The notes beneath the pieces were generated by a model. The model was given only the letters and a program-made list of their open reading frames with translations. It was not told the origin of the DNA and searched no databases. Positions 11,415-22,706 of a stretch of 64,000 nucleotides of DNA are shown one piece after another. Location: assembly GCA_047967505.1 (NCBI GenBank), contig CM106538.1. The stretch is one strand, 5' to 3'. How positions within the stretch are numbered: the first letter of the stretch is position 1; each line of letters begins with the position of its first letter. The DNA is from Dipteris shenzhenensis. Lineage: Eukaryota > Polypodiophyta > Polypodiopsida > Gleicheniales. A program made the translations under genes and the position numbers.

Positions 11415-12650
11415 TTAAGGCATCCCCACACTATTCAACGATCCCTTTCGATAACGTATTTCAAAATCAAAGTCTTGCATTAATTCTGCCCATCTAGCTT
11501 TCCATCCCCTCAATTCAGATCCCTCACACACATACTTAATTGACTGATGATCAGTCAATACAAGAAACTTCGAACCATACAAGTAGTGTCTCCAAACCTT
11601 AAGGGCATACACTACAGCATAGAGTTCCTTTTCTAGTGTGGGCCAACGATATTGGGTGTCGTCTAGCTTTTTACTCTCAAAAGCTACAGGTCTGCCCTCT
11701 TCGAAAAGAGCTGTCCCAATCGCAAAATCACTCGCATCGGCCTCTAAAATATAAGGCCGGGTAGGATCGGGTAATGCAAGAACGGGTGCTTCCTTGATAG
11801 AAAACTTCAAGGTTTCAAAAGCCCTGTTCAATGCATCATTCCAAGAGATCGGCTGGGTAGACCTGCGTCCACGACCCTTCAATATGTTTGTCAGGGGTGC
11901 CGTGATATGTGAATAATCACGCACAGACTTCCGTAGAAATACCGTAAATCCTAGGAAAAAACGAAGTTGTTTCACAGTCTAAGGGACAGGCCATTCTAAA
12001 ACCTTCTGGATATGATCGAGATCAATGCTAATACCTTCAGAAGAAATCTTGTGTCCTAAGTAAATGATCTCCTTCATACAAAAGTCACATTTACTCATCT
12101 TGGCATAGAGCTTATGCTGTCTTAGAATAACTAAGACAAGCCGGAGGTGTCCTATGTGATCCTCAAGCGTTCGAATATATACCAAGATGTCATCTAAGAA
12201 CACTACAACAAATTTGCCCAGAAAATCTCGGAACAAATCGTTCATCATCTGCTGAAAGGTGGCACGAGCATTGGTCAAACCAAAAGGTAATACAAGAAAC
12301 TCGTAGTGACCATACCTAGTTCGAAATGCGGTTCTATCTATGTGTTTAGCATAGATACGGATTTGGTGATAACCCGTACGCAAATCAATCTTAGTGAAAT
12401 ACTTCGCTCCGGCCAAACGGTCTATCAGATCATCGGAACGAGGTAGAGGGTATCGATTCTTAATTGTCACTTTATTCAATCGTTTATAATCTATACACAT
12501 TCTCCATGTAGAATCTTTCTTCTTCCTTAAGAGAACAGGTGCACCCCAAGGTGATTTACTTGGGCGAATATAGCCCATATTCAGGTAATCCTGTAGCTGT
12601 GTAGCTACCTCATCCTCCTCAAGCTGGCTCATCCCTATAAGGTGGTACAC
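11415..12650 (-). pseudogene. Gypsy 2 reverse transcriptase and RNase H
   Basis: RT at 11979-12650 shows [38 protein letters not shown] and an intact FLDDILVY catalytic box. A single TAG at 11979 separates it, in the same frame, from RNase H at 11415-11975 (LEADASDFAIGTALFEEGRP, LEKELYAVVYALKVWRHYL, TDHQS). The protease frame (12619-13812) overlaps the RT frame by 32 bases, so there is a frameshift at the join. Confidence 0.92.
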
Positions 12651-13812
12651 TAATAGGTTGAGCCCCTGGGACTAAGTCTATGCGATGATCTACTGCCCGT
12701 TCTGGAGGTAAACCTTCTGGCAGTTGAGCAGGGAATACATCCTTAAAACTATCTAACAACATTCTCAATTCACGGTGTTCAAACACACTTAAATCATTCT
12801 TGTTAATTACAGAGACAATAAATGAAGAAAGCGGAATCAAAACACACTGATAGACATCATAATGAGAAGTGTTTAATATATTCCGAAGCTGCATCGCAGA
12901 TACAATAGGTCCCTGAGAAGAGGGAATTTTATCACACTGAATACAAAACTGGGTGTCCTTATCCACAAAAGAAAGGGTATGCTCCGTCCATCCGATCTGA
13001 ATATTGTGGATTTTAAACCACTCTATTCCGATTAACAAGTCTACATGCTCCAAGTGCATAACATAACACGTAAGAGCCCCTGTGTAAGCTTGAATCTGGA
13101 GAGGAAGCGCTTCAATCTTGCGATCCCAAAACTGCTTCCCAGCTAGAAGCTGCACCTCATAGGTGTGATCGCTAGGTATCGTGGACAGCCCCATCTTTTG
13201 CACAAATTTGTAATTAACAAAGTTGTGAGAGCTACCCGGGTCAAAGAGAATGTGAACCCTTTGGTCCCTAACTTCTCCATAAACTCGGAAAAGATCATGG
13301 GAACCAAATAACGAAGTATTGAAAGTACAATTACAAGAAAGTGGGCAGGTAATGACATTTACAGAGATACCTGTCATCGAAACTTGGTTCGCTCCCTTGG
13401 CTTTGGTACCTGGACCCGCCTGGAGCTTCGGTCCGAGCGCTAATTTTTTATTCTTGCGCTTTGGACATTCATTGTTGGTGTGGCCCCGCTCCTTGCAGTA
13501 GAAGCAACGTCCTTCCTTCTTAAGCTTCAAGGTACGAAGGAAACGGGCTCGACCATTCTTTGCCTGAGTCAAGTGTTTCTTGGAGGCGTTGTCTATAGAC
13601 TTCGTCTCCCCGGTACCAGTCGTAGACTGAAAGAACTTCCGTTTGTTCTTTCCACTCGTGTCGGAAACTGTAGTTGCCTTTGCACCGGTCATGGTATCAT
13701 CATAAATACGCACGTAATTCATGGCCTCTTGCAACGTTGTACATTTGTTGTTCTTGATTTGTAACTTGTACGAATCTGGCAAACCATCCACAAAGAAACC
13801 TAACAAGGTCAC
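12619..13812 (-). pseudogene. Gypsy 2 gag C-terminus and protease
   Basis: Residue 1 lies inside gag. A CCHC knuckle CFYCKERGHTNNEC is intact. The protease follows with HILFDPGSSHNFVNYKF. The frame ends at the start of RT ([19 protein letters not shown]). It is joined to the upstream gag by a frameshift near 13812. Confidence 0.92.
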
Positions 13813-14442
13813 TCGATCATCTTTGTGGCCCTGGTCTGCAGATCTCGAAACCTTTGAAGATAAACTTCAAACGACAAGTTCAGCTTAGACATATCGAGGG
13901 CTTTAAGCTTGCCAACAATATCATAGTCGTCCTCCTTCTTCAGCAACTCCTTCCTGAAGACCCCTTCGAAATCTATCCATGTAACCGGCTTGGGTTGGAG
14001 TTCCTTCCACCATAACAAAGCCTTCCCTGACATGAAGCCGGCTGCAAGCTGTATTTTCTTTTCATGGGTACGGATGGAACTAGAAGTGTACCTGCCACTT
14101 GTGCAACCAAGTGTCAACAACCTCCTTGGTTCGAGACTTCTGATCTCCGGGAAAAGGGTCTGGAGTTATGTTCGGACCTAGCACTGAAGCCATGGCATCC
14201 ACATGCGTGAGTGCCTGCACAGTGCTAGTCAGAAGTGTGAGAGTAGCCTGAATCCCTTGGAGTTGCTGTGTCAACCCCGTTTGATTCGCATTAACCTGCT
14301 CAAATTTTCCATCTAGAGTAGTGGTAAATTCACTGAAGGCCTTCTTCATAATCAGATCGTCGTAAAGACCCTGGTCTTCCTCAGCAGGGTAGTCCAAATC
14401 CTTATCTCCCATGGCAAATTCAGGATTTACAGAATCAGCCAT
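13809..14442 (-). pseudogene. Gypsy 2 gag N-terminal part
   Basis: Probable ATG at 14442 (MADSVNPEFAMGDKDLDYP). Capsid region in two frames: the first stops after VVDTWLHKW near 14080, the second continues SGKALLWWKELQPKPVTWID, FRKELLKKEDDYDIVGKL to 13809. A frameshift lies around 14100. Confidence 0.85.
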
Positions 14443-15412
14443 GTCTGAAATCTGATCTGAAAAGAGTATAAAACTGAGAGAAATAACTGGGGGAATCGAA
14501 GCTGGAAGGAGAGTGGAGCAGAAAAAAACCGTCCCAAGAGGATGTGACGGAAGAAGATGCTGGAAACTAACCATCAGTGGGCGTAGATGATCCCGGAGTC
14601 TCTTCTTGCTGGTTTCGCTGCAGGCTGCAGTGTACGGAAGTCTACAGCAGACCGTACTGTACAGAAATCCTCCCGCTGGCTGTACGGATTCTGACGCAGT
14701 CTGTACGGATGCTTGTCGCAGGTTGTACGGATGCTGACGCAGGCTGTATGGTAGCCTGTCGCAGGCTGTACCGAATCTGACGCAGGCTGTACGGTAGCCT
14801 ATCGCAGGCTATGGCCGTTCCTAGCTGGCGCAATCCAGTAGATGTGCAAGGAGGTCTTCTTGCGCTCACTAGCTGAGGCTATGGCTGAGCTTGGGACCCT
14901 GCCAGACTATATAGGAGGTGGTGCAGCTAATCTAGGAAGCTATGCTTCCCAGAAGAGCTCACCCTCCCAAACTTGGAGGGTGGTGCTTTTTCAAAAAAAG
15001 CAACACCTCCAACAGAGTGGCCGCACCCTGCTCCAGCCCCTGGCGCACCTCCCTGCCTGGCCAAAATCCCTTCCAGCCATGGCGCACCTCTCAGCCACTT
15101 GCACCAGCGTCACCTACCTCTATGCAGCCCTGACCAGCAAACGAAAACTCCTCGCCTGCCACTCAGCTCTTCTCACACCTCTCCTACCTTCATCTCCTCT
15201 CTCTCCTAGCTACGCCTCAACCCTCTCTCACTTATCCCTTCAGCAATTCCGAAATCAAGACTCTCCTTCTCCTACCTTTACCCTACATCCTGACCACATC
15301 CGATAACCCATGAACCAACAAGATCTTGTAGCAGCAAATTTCGAAATTAGGGCATACCTAGAGGAAGAAATCATCCAAAATTTTCACATAAGAAGTTCCT
15401 ACCTCAGGAGTT
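14443..15412 (-). other. Gypsy 2 untranslated leader
   Basis: About 970 bp between the primer-binding site and gag. It holds the tandem array above and plus-strand open frames (14842-15306) that look like chance in C-rich sequence. No gene recognised. Confidence 0.7.
14630..14810 (-). repeat. 21-22 bp tandem repeat in the gypsy 2 leader
   Basis: At least six units at about 14680-14810, each starting GTACGG or a variant and ending CGCAGGCT or a variant, alternate GACGCAG and GTCGCAG. The array lies in the untranslated leader upstream of gag in element orientation. Confidence 0.85.
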
Positions 15413-15425
15413 GGCTCTGATACCA
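15413..15425 (-). promoter_or_regulatory. Gypsy 2 primer-binding site (tRNA-iMet)
   Basis: GGCTCTGATACCA on the plus strand is the reverse complement of TGGTATCAGAGCC, two bases from the LTR. Confidence 0.95.
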
Positions 15426-15427
15426 AC

Positions 15428-16003
15428 TGACACGTCCCAGCACTCCTGAAACCTCTGATCTGCAAGCAAACACAAGATCATACACACAACGTGAGGAACT
15501 GAGTAGGCTGCTCACCACCCCTCACCACCCAACCATGACATCTATGGGATATGATCCCAAATCAAGAGATGTCCCCTCCGAGCCACGAGCTGAGCTACTG
15601 GCACGAACTCCCAACCAGATCCAAACCAGCCTGGTGTCCCATACCACCAAGTGGTGCTGTGAAGGCTGGGATCCGCTACTGGGCCTTGGGCTACGCTAAG
15701 ATGCAGGCACGCGTCCGCGACTCAATCCAGAATCAGATCTAGCACCTGGGAACGAAACTTGCTCCCATCGACTTGCTGAGAACTGAACCCCCTGGGCCCC
15801 TTTTATAGACTCGGGCCCCAAGCGCCAAAAATAGCGAAGACCTATGACTCGTTCGTACCCTTGCCACTCGACCCGAGAATCAAGCCTGCCTAGCTCTAAG
15901 CCTCCCCAGGCTACCTGAGCTAGTCTTGTGTACCTAGTACACGTCAGATACCAACCCGTGCACATGCCCAGTACACGTCAGATACCAACCCGTACACATG
16001 ACA
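15428..16003 (-). repeat. Gypsy 2 5' LTR (576 bp)
   Basis: Partner of 9292-9857, with the primer-binding site on its inner side. Confidence 0.95.
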
Positions 16004-16008
16004 GATAC

Positions 16009-18096
16009 TGACTTGGCCAATCCCTAAGAGTCTGACCGCTTTGCGATCATTCTTGGGATTTGTCCAATTTTATCAAAGGCATATCAAAGGATATTCCGAA
16101 ATAGTATCGCCATTCACTGATCTGACCTCAGATAAAGTACCTTTTATATGGGGGCAGAATCAACAAGAAAGTTTTAACACCATAAAAAGCTGTGGTCACA
16201 GGACCGGTGTTAGAAATAGTTGATCCCCAGAAACCGTTGTTCCTGGAAACCGATGCAAGTGGCATTGCGGTAGGAGCAGTTCTCCTCCAAGAGGGAAGGC
16301 CAGTAGCCTTTGAAAGCAAGAAGCTTTCTCCCTCTCAAAGAAATTGGCCAACTCATGAATTAGAGTTGTATGCTGTTGTCCATGCTTTGAAAACATGGCG
16401 ACATTATTTGTATGGATCAGAGTTTTATGTGGATGTTGATCATGATACTCTGAAACATTTTTGTAAACAACCTGACTTGAGAGGCCGCCAAGCTAGGTAG
16501 GCAGAACTCATACAGGAGTTTAATTTGACGATTCGGTACCGAAGAGGGAAGGATAATAAAGTTGCTGATGCGTTGTCACGCATAATGCATAACATGAGTT
16601 TCACGGTGTTAGAGAGTGCTCTAATGGCCGAGATAAGAGAAACTCAAAAGGTGGACGAGTTTGTCCAGAGCCTTTGGCCTAAGGCTCATGTATTGAAACT
16701 CGGGGAAAAGGATGACCTGGCATCCAGAAAAGGCCAAACTTATGCAAGATATGCCGTAAGGGATGGTGTGCTGAAAAGAAATGGCAAGGTAGTAGTACCT
16801 AGTCAGAATGATCTCAGGCAGAGAGTCATTCGACAGTGCCATGATAGCCCATGTGCGGGACATCCAGGACTCGAGAAGACATATGATCTCATGAAGAGAG
16901 ATTTCTTTTGGCCAAAGATGAAAAAGCATATTCATGAATATGTGACACATTGTTTTTCGTGTCACGTAAGTAAGGCAAAGCGGGTGAAGCCACCCAAACT
17001 CTTACAACCCTTGGAGGTACCACTAAGTAAGTGGAAGAGCATTTCCATGGACTTTATTGTAGGGCTGCCTACGACACAAGGTAGATATGATTCTATCCTT
17101 GTGGTGGTTGATAGTCTTACCAAGATGGCTCACTTCATTCCAACTAGAGAGTCTGTTAGTGCCCCGCAAGTGGTGGATTTGTTTATTAGACATATATTTC
17201 GTCTACATGGATTACCCAGATCCATAGTGTCAGACAGAGATGTCAATTTTACCTGTCATTTTTGGACCGTGGTATTTGAGACACTAAGGACTAAGTTGGG
17301 AATGAATAGTGGGGATCATTCAGAAATGGATGGTCAGACAGAAAGAATCAACCAAATTTTAGAGGATATGCTTAGAGCATATGTGTCATTGAGGCAACAT
17401 ACATGGGACAAGTGGTTGCCATTCTTAGAGTTTTCCTACAATGATAGAAAACATTCCTCTACAGGGTTCAGTCCGTTTGAGTTGAACTATGGTTATAGGC
17501 CTGCGAATCCAACTATAGTTGGAATACCTCACAAAGTGCCTAGTGCCGCGAACTTTGTGGTTCAAATGCGGGAGATGCTAGCACTTGCGAGAGCTAACAT
17601 CCGCCAAGCAATGGATAGAGCTAAGGTGTATGCGGATGAAAACCGATCCGCTAGAGAATTTAAGGAAGGAGAAAAAGTTTTTCTCAGAGTTCCTTCGCAC
17701 TCTAAGTCTTTGACTGCAGGAAAGTGTGCTAAGTTATCACCTCGATATTGTGGGCCATGGTTAATTCTAAAAAGAATAGGCAAGGTAGCCTATAAATTAG
17801 AGTTACCACCGCGGTGTAAGGTGCACCCAGTGTTTCATGTTTCTCGTTTGAAGAAATTTTTGCATACTGGTGACTCACAAATCTAAGGTGTGGTTTTGTT
17901 TCAAAAGATAGAGGATAATGCAAGACGCAAGCCAACAAGAATCCTGAACCGAGGAACAATGTAAGTGCGCAATCGGAAGATACCCATAGTGTTGGTTGCA
18001 TGGCATGGTCTACCTCTATCGGAAGCTACCTGGGAATCCGTATACCAGTTACGGAGAGTGTTCCCAGATTTCATCATCGAGGACGCTGATGCTTGA
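16009..18096 (+). pseudogene. Gypsy 1 RNase H, integrase and chromodomain-like tail
   Basis: RT end and RNase H at 16041-16500: [64 protein letters not shown] at 16498 leads into the integrase frame 16525-17886: H2C2 (HDSPCAGHPGLEKTYD, HCFSCH), core (SMDFIVGLPTTQGRYDSILV, SIVSDRDVNFTCHFW, DGQTERINQILEDML) with D, D and E present, and GPY/F ([20 protein letters not shown]). After TAA 17884 a chromodomain-like tail follows ([35 protein letters not shown]). The 453-codon integrase frame is the best-kept gypsy 1 piece. Confidence 0.92.
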
Positions 18097-18108
18097 AGAG
18101 GGAAGGAA

Positions 18109-18576
18109 TGTTATGCTCTAGCCGAGATAGCATGACCTCGGAAAGATCGGTGGGCATTTTCTCTTAGATGACCGACTTTTGTAATAGTTTATGTGCGTAA
18201 ATAAAATGGTTAAGGGAAGTAACTGCCAAGGTCCTAGGTGAGGGTGTATTGGCATCGACTAGGTGGTTCTGAGTGCTCAGGCCTAGGTGCACCTAAATGT
18301 GTAATAATGCCAAGGGGCAAATGTTTTAATTGTGCCCCAAGAGAGGGGTAAATGGTGTACCAAGCTAAAGGTCTAAAATAATGACATGTGGCAGGGGGGA
18401 ACTATCTAGGGAATTGTGGGCTTGTGGATAGGCATGAAGGAAATAAAAGTTACGTATCTTTTGTGTGCATGCAATCTATAAGAGAGGCTGGGAGGAAAAC
18501 TTATGATGCCAACACCTGTGACTATGTATTGCCCGTAATTCGACGGAACAGTGAGAATAGAAAAGTGAGCGTATCA
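18109..18576 (+). repeat. Gypsy 1 3' LTR (468 bp)
   Basis: Preceded by the purine-rich GAAGAGGGAAGGAA. Differs from the 5' LTR mainly by about 56 bp present only here near 18476-18535. Confidence 0.95.
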
Positions 18577-19549
18577 ATGTGCATGTGAGGCATCTGCTGG
18601 CTCATGGGATTCAATTGCATGTGAGGCATTTACTGTTAATCCTGCTTTCTTCTCCGAAGCAATGCACTTCCTACATTCTGAAATTTCATGCCTTGACTTG
18701 CGACAATAGTTGCATCTTTTCTTCTTTGACTTATCTGCTGTATTTTGAGATACATTGGAGGAAATGCCACTGTTGGGCGCATATTTAGGCTTGCCCATAG
18801 GCTTGGAAGCCTTGCCTTTTCCTTTCTGCTGATGAAGTAAATGCATGATCAGGAATAGTAGCTTGCCTATTAGCACGACTTTGCTCTTCCTGCAAAAGCA
18901 AAGTGACTAGCTGATCAGAGTAGTGGTCTGGATTACCCATGGCCACTAGTCGAAGGGTTGTAGCAAACCCTTGATATGTACCTAGCAGCCCATTCAATGT
19001 GGTACTGACAAGCTGAGAATTTGTCACCACCTCATCAACAAATGGCAAGTTGTTCCATGAGGTCCTTGACCTTGGTCAAGTATGCATCCATAGAGTCACC
19101 TTCATTCATGCTGACTTCCTGCAATTGCCTTCTTAAATATGCAACACGTGACTCATTGTGAATCTGATAAAGAGAAGCCAATTTATCCCAAGCATCCTTT
19201 GCTGTCCTGCATGACCGGATGTGTGGAATGATTCTCTTGCATGATAAAGCAATACAGGAATGTGCATTTTCATCTCTTGCATCCCATCTTGTTTGTTTCT
19301 GAGTTGGAGGAGCAGCAACAGCGGTGCTAGAGGATAAAGCATCAGGAGGAGTCCCCTCTGCAAAGGGACCAGCATTAGGGGCAGCCACTGCAGTATTGGC
19401 TGGCCTCAAATCAATCCCAGAAACAATCTTCCAAAAATGTCTTGCAACAAGAATATATTCATGAGATAAGACCACATCGGATAGTTGGTGCCATCCAACT
19501 TATCATCTTCACGAAGAACGCCGAATAAATCATGATTGTTGCCAGCCAT
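18577..19549 (-). pseudogene. Copia B gag (right of gypsy 1)
   Basis: ATG at 19549 opens MAGNNHDLFGVLREDDKLDG, the homologue of the copia C gag start. The gag body follows in shifted frames: FWKIVSGIDLRPANTA, KQTRWDARDENAHSCIALSC, IPHIRSCRTAKDAWDKLASL, NEGDSMDAYLTKVKDLMEQL, then LVTLLLQEEQSRANRQAT and a degraded zinc knuckle CNYCRKSRHEISEC (G to S in the CCHC). It ends at the gypsy 1 target site and continues at 5470. Confidence 0.9.
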
Positions 19550-20365
19550 TGCAAATAGGACAAGTCAAAAATGCACTGACAAAGTGACCCAAAAGATAGC
19601 CTCAAGGCTTGCCACTGCAAAAAAATAGGACTTGCTGTCCAAATCTGGAAAAGCCCCAAATTAAGTTGTAATTTGCAAATGTGATCAAATGGCCTGCAAT
19701 TTCTTGCCAAATTCATTGCAAATTTGAAAGTATCCTGCAATCTTCTTGCAATAGACCCAAAAGCCCCAATTTGTAGAGCAAAGCTGAGCCAAAAATAGGG
19801 CAAATTCAGGAAAAACCCCAAATTGTCTGCAAATCTGCAATCTACCTGCAAAATCGTAGCCCAAATGCAAAAGCCCCAAATGTCACCAAAAATTGCAGAT
19901 CTACTGCAATGTCTGCTCCCAAAATCGAAGCCAAACAATGGCTAAATGCACAGCTGAGTCTGTAAATGAATCCTACCAATAGATGACGGACACGAGACAC
20001 CTTCAGCCTGCAAAAGAATCTACAAGTATAAAACAGTACGAAATCCGTACAATATACGAATGACTGTACGGAATGTATGGACATCGAAATGCGGGCATGT
20101 ACGGGCAGTACGAACTAACGTGCAGTATGAAAATCCGTACGATGGTACAGACTGACGTGCAATACGAAAAATTGAAATCCATACAACTGTATGGACGAAC
20201 TGACGCATTGTACGAAATCCATACGGTTGTACGGACTGTACGGACAGCAGGTCGCATCGGAGCTATGCGGACGTCCGGGAGCAAAAGCTTGACAATGGAG
20301 CAAAAATGTGGAAGTTAGAGCTGGAAGCAAAAAGCTGGGAGTAGGGAGCAGGTTTGGAAGGAAGT
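19550..20365 (-). other. Copia B untranslated leader with two repeat motifs
   Basis: In element orientation a CGTAC-rich stretch (about 20040-20290) is followed by several copies of a TTTGGGGCTTTTGCA-like word (19600-19900). The same two motifs in the same order occur in the copia C leader. No gene. Confidence 0.75.
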
Positions 20366-20377
20366 GCTCTGATACCA
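20366..20377 (-). promoter_or_regulatory. Copia B primer-binding site
   Basis: GCTCTGATACCA on plus, complementary to initiator tRNA-Met, one base from the LTR edge at 20379. Confidence 0.92.
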
Positions 20378-20378
20378 C

Positions 20379-20700
20379 TGTAGGCTCACGGAAGCAAAAG
20401 GATGCAAAAGAGTGGAGCAAGAAGTGGAAGCCGTCAAATCAACTAGAATGAAAATGAAAGAGAACCCTAGGACCTAGTGTCCTAGTGGTACCACTAGTAC
20501 TAGGTGTCATAAGACACTAAAAGGAGTGGGTGACCTAAGTGCCAATAATTAAAGCTACATGGCACATACCAGGGCCTAGAGGGCATCAATACGACCGGGA
20601 GAAGATGGCCTACCCCAACCCCAAGACTGACTTGTTTTTCAGTTTGAATCTGATACTGGATAGATTGATCTAACCCACTATGCATGCAATTGCAGTTGAC
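20379..20700 (-). repeat. Copia B 5' LTR (outer boundary approximate)
   Basis: The inner edge is fixed by the primer-binding site and the terminal CA (TG on plus at 20379). The outer edge was not located; LINE-tail sequence starts by 20741. The other LTR is not in the window. Confidence 0.65.
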
Positions 20701-20740
20701 TATTTCTATACTATGATTATGACTTTGTTAGCATAGATTA

Positions 20741-20890
20741 GTACTCAACAAGGGTCCTAGCGTGCCCTTTGCTTCAGCCAACTCAGGCTTGTATGAGTTC
20801 GGTTTTCTATGTACTTTGTCCCATAGGCCCGCGAGGCCTCCCGTGGACGTTAATATATCTTTCTTTCTTTCTCTCTCTCATCTCATCAGA
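20741..20890 (+). repeat. LINE 3' tail relic 1
   Basis: Starts CAAGGGTCCTAG...CCCTTTGCTTCAGCC, then GTCCCATAGGCCCGCGAGG and CCT with hairpin AGGCC/GGCCT at 20818 onward, then CGTGGACGTTAATA and a TTTC/TC tail. Only the 3' end of an element is present. Confidence 0.8.
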
Positions 20891-21019
20891 GAGCCCTAGG
20901 TTACCTGGATATACAGAACCTGAGCATGTACTAGGAGTGCTAGCTCTGAGCACCTATCTCTGTTATTTTGCTTTTGCTACTCTAGTATTTGGACACTTGA
21001 TTCACTAGTTTAGCATTTT

Positions 21020-21143
21020 AGCACTTCAGCTTTCAGCAAGGGTCTTAGTGAACCCTTTGCTTCAGCCCTCTATGGCTTGTATGAGTTACTTTTTGGCTTG
21101 TACCTTGTCTCATAGGCCCGCGAGGCCTCTTACAACGCTAGTA

Positions 21144-21178
<35 letters not shown>
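21020..21178 (+). repeat. LINE 3' tail relic 2
   Basis: Same organisation as relic 1 (CAAGGGTCTTAG, CCCTTTGCTTCAGCC, hairpin AGGCC/GGCCT) ending in a TC tract at 21146-21178. The downstream block is mutated (TTACAACGCTAGTACA). Confidence 0.8.
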
Positions 21179-21182
<4 letters not shown>

Positions 21183-21412
21183 CCAACCTAGCCGCCTAGC
21201 CTCTCCCCTCCGCTCAGCCCTCACACACCTTGCCACCCAACCTCTCCACTCCTCTTAGCTTTCACCTGCTTTCAACCGCCCGACCCGCTCCACTCAGCCC
21301 TCACACGCACCACTCAACTCGCCACTTGCTCCGCCTAGCCGCATAGCCTCTCCGCCTACCTACTTCCCTGCCCTTGTCTAACCTCTCACTTCTTACCTAG
21401 CCTAGCAACGAA

Positions 21413-21462
21413 CTAACCTCGAATTGGGCTAAGACCCCTGGCCCAGTTCGAGGGTTCGTTAG
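21413..21462 (+). other. 5' UTR hairpin of half-LINE 1
   Basis: CTCGAATTGGGC (21418-21429) pairs with GCCCAGTTCGAG (21441-21452), loop with GACCCCTG, outer CTAAC/GTTAG. Confidence 0.75.
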
Positions 21463-21489
21463 CTTGGGGTCCTGCACATATGGCCGGCA

Positions 21490-22515
21490 TGGAGAGGTCT
21501 AGCCTCTCCTCGAAATCAAAATCCTCCCCCCTCTCTACACCACTGACTTCAACCAATCGAGTATAGTACTCCACAATTGTAGCTAAGACGCCTTCCCCGT
21601 AGGCACATACATACTATAAAGGAGGTTTAAATTGGCCTATCATTGGTCACCATGACAAATCTTTTACTTACAACAAGAGATTCATGACTTAAAGATGCAA
21701 TTGGCAGCCGTGACAACTAAACTTCAGTTTTTGAAGGACCTAGCAAGCAAGGCAATCATGTATTTATTTATGAAGGCATGTAAGGCTTCCTACCCACTCC
21801 TCAACTAATCTCCACAGTTAAAGACTTCATTCACTTCGAAGTACAAACAATCAAGAAGGAGGTAAGTGTGGAAGTTGAGACAAAGGCAAAGGCAAGTAAA
21901 ACTGACATTCAAGAAGAGATTAAGGAGCCTGAAGCCAAATGTGAAGCCAAACCCACTCCTCAACTAATCTCCATTTAAAGACTTCATTCACTCTGAAGTA
22001 CAAACAGTCAAGAAGGAGGTAAGTGTGGAAGTTGAGACAAAGGCAAAGGCAAGTAAAACTGACATTCAAGAAGAGATTAAGGAGCATGAAGCCAAATGTG
22101 AAAACTCACTGAAGATTCGGATAGGATGACTTCCTGAAAACTGGTACAAGGATGAGGACTCTTTTAGTGAAACTTTAGCACAGGTCAAAGCAGACATGCC
22201 CAACATTGAATGAAAGGATGATGATGAAGATGATGACGATGAGGTAGCAACTAATATCAAACATTCCAAGGGACATGCCGTCATCACTTTCAAGTCATGT
22301 AAACTACAAACCAAGGTTCTTCGCCAATCACATAAGCTGAAAGGAACAAAGGTATGGATAGCTGAGGAGCTCACACGAACTCAACTGAAGAATAAAGCGA
22401 CTGAATTAGCGAAGGTTAAAGCTGCAAGGAAGGATGGAAAATGGGCAGTATACTGTGAAGGCATGGCAATTATCAAAGAATTCAAATCCAAACCAAAAGA
22501 CTCAGTCTCAAATTG
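21490..22515 (+). pseudogene. Half-LINE 1 ORF1-like protein
   Basis: The N-terminus is poorly preserved. A lysine/glutamate-rich coiled-coil region (SKTDIQEEIKEHEAKCENSL) leads into an RRM-like start (LKIRIG, stop, LPENWYKDED), an acidic run (DDDEDDDDE), and a C-terminal domain ([47 protein letters not shown]). The architecture matches L1-type ORF1 RNA-binding proteins and the ORF1 of the neighbouring LINE. Several stops and a 159-bp internal duplication (about 21793-22110) break it. Confidence 0.65.
21793..22110 (+). repeat. Tandem duplication, about 159 bp x2
   Basis: The block from CCCACTCCTCAACTAATCTC to GAAGCCAAATGTG occurs twice in a row, lying in the coiled-coil region of half-LINE 1. 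Confidence 0.9.
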
Positions 22516-22706
22516 ATGTATGGCCGATTGTATGTTTTTATGCTTTATTAGATGTAGCTACTCTAAATAAATAGAGATGTTTTTGCACTCTATGGGAGCT
22601 GCCATGTGCCCTCCCTAAACTGATGTATTAGTTGGTTCTGTGCTGTCCCATAGACCTGTTGGTCTTCCATGGACGTTAATAGAATCTCTCTCTCTCTCTC
22701 TCTCTC

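Larger units (their letters stand above)
9292..16003 (-). mobile_element. Gypsy 2: full-length chromovirus nested in gypsy 1
   Basis: Ty3/gypsy element of 6,712 bp. LTRs at 9292-9857 and 15428-16003 read, in element orientation, TGTCATGT...ACGTGTCA. The primer-binding site abuts the right LTR and the polypurine tract the left LTR, so the element runs right to left. GATAC duplications flank it. Gene order gag, protease, RT, RNase H, integrase, chromodomain. Its family differs from gypsy 1 in LTR and protein sequence. Confidence 0.96.
5471..18576 (+). mobile_element. Gypsy 1: full-length Ty3/gypsy chromovirus-like element, split by gypsy 2
   Basis: Both LTRs open TGTTATGCTCTAGCCGAG and close GTATCA, with 5-bp duplications ATGTG outside. 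Without the nested gypsy 2 and its duplicated site it is about 6.4 kb. Gene order gag, protease, RT, RNase H, integrase, chromodomain-like tail is the gypsy order. It is inserted in copia B between the gag zinc knuckle and the protease. Gypsy 3 (37.1-41.8 kb) and the fragment at 53.5-54.9 kb belong to the same family. Confidence 0.95.
21179..22706 (+). mobile_element. Half-LINE 1: ORF1-only non-LTR element
   Basis: C-rich 5' region directly after the preceding TC tract, a hairpin at 21413-21462, an ORF1-like coding relic to about 22515, then a short 3' region with the LINE hairpin AGACC/GGTCT (22645-22682) and TC tail. There is no endonuclease or RT sequence and no room for one: the tail begins 130 bp after the ORF1 stop. 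The same layout recurs at 30640-32019 and 49123-50709, which argues against random truncation. Confidence 0.75.
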
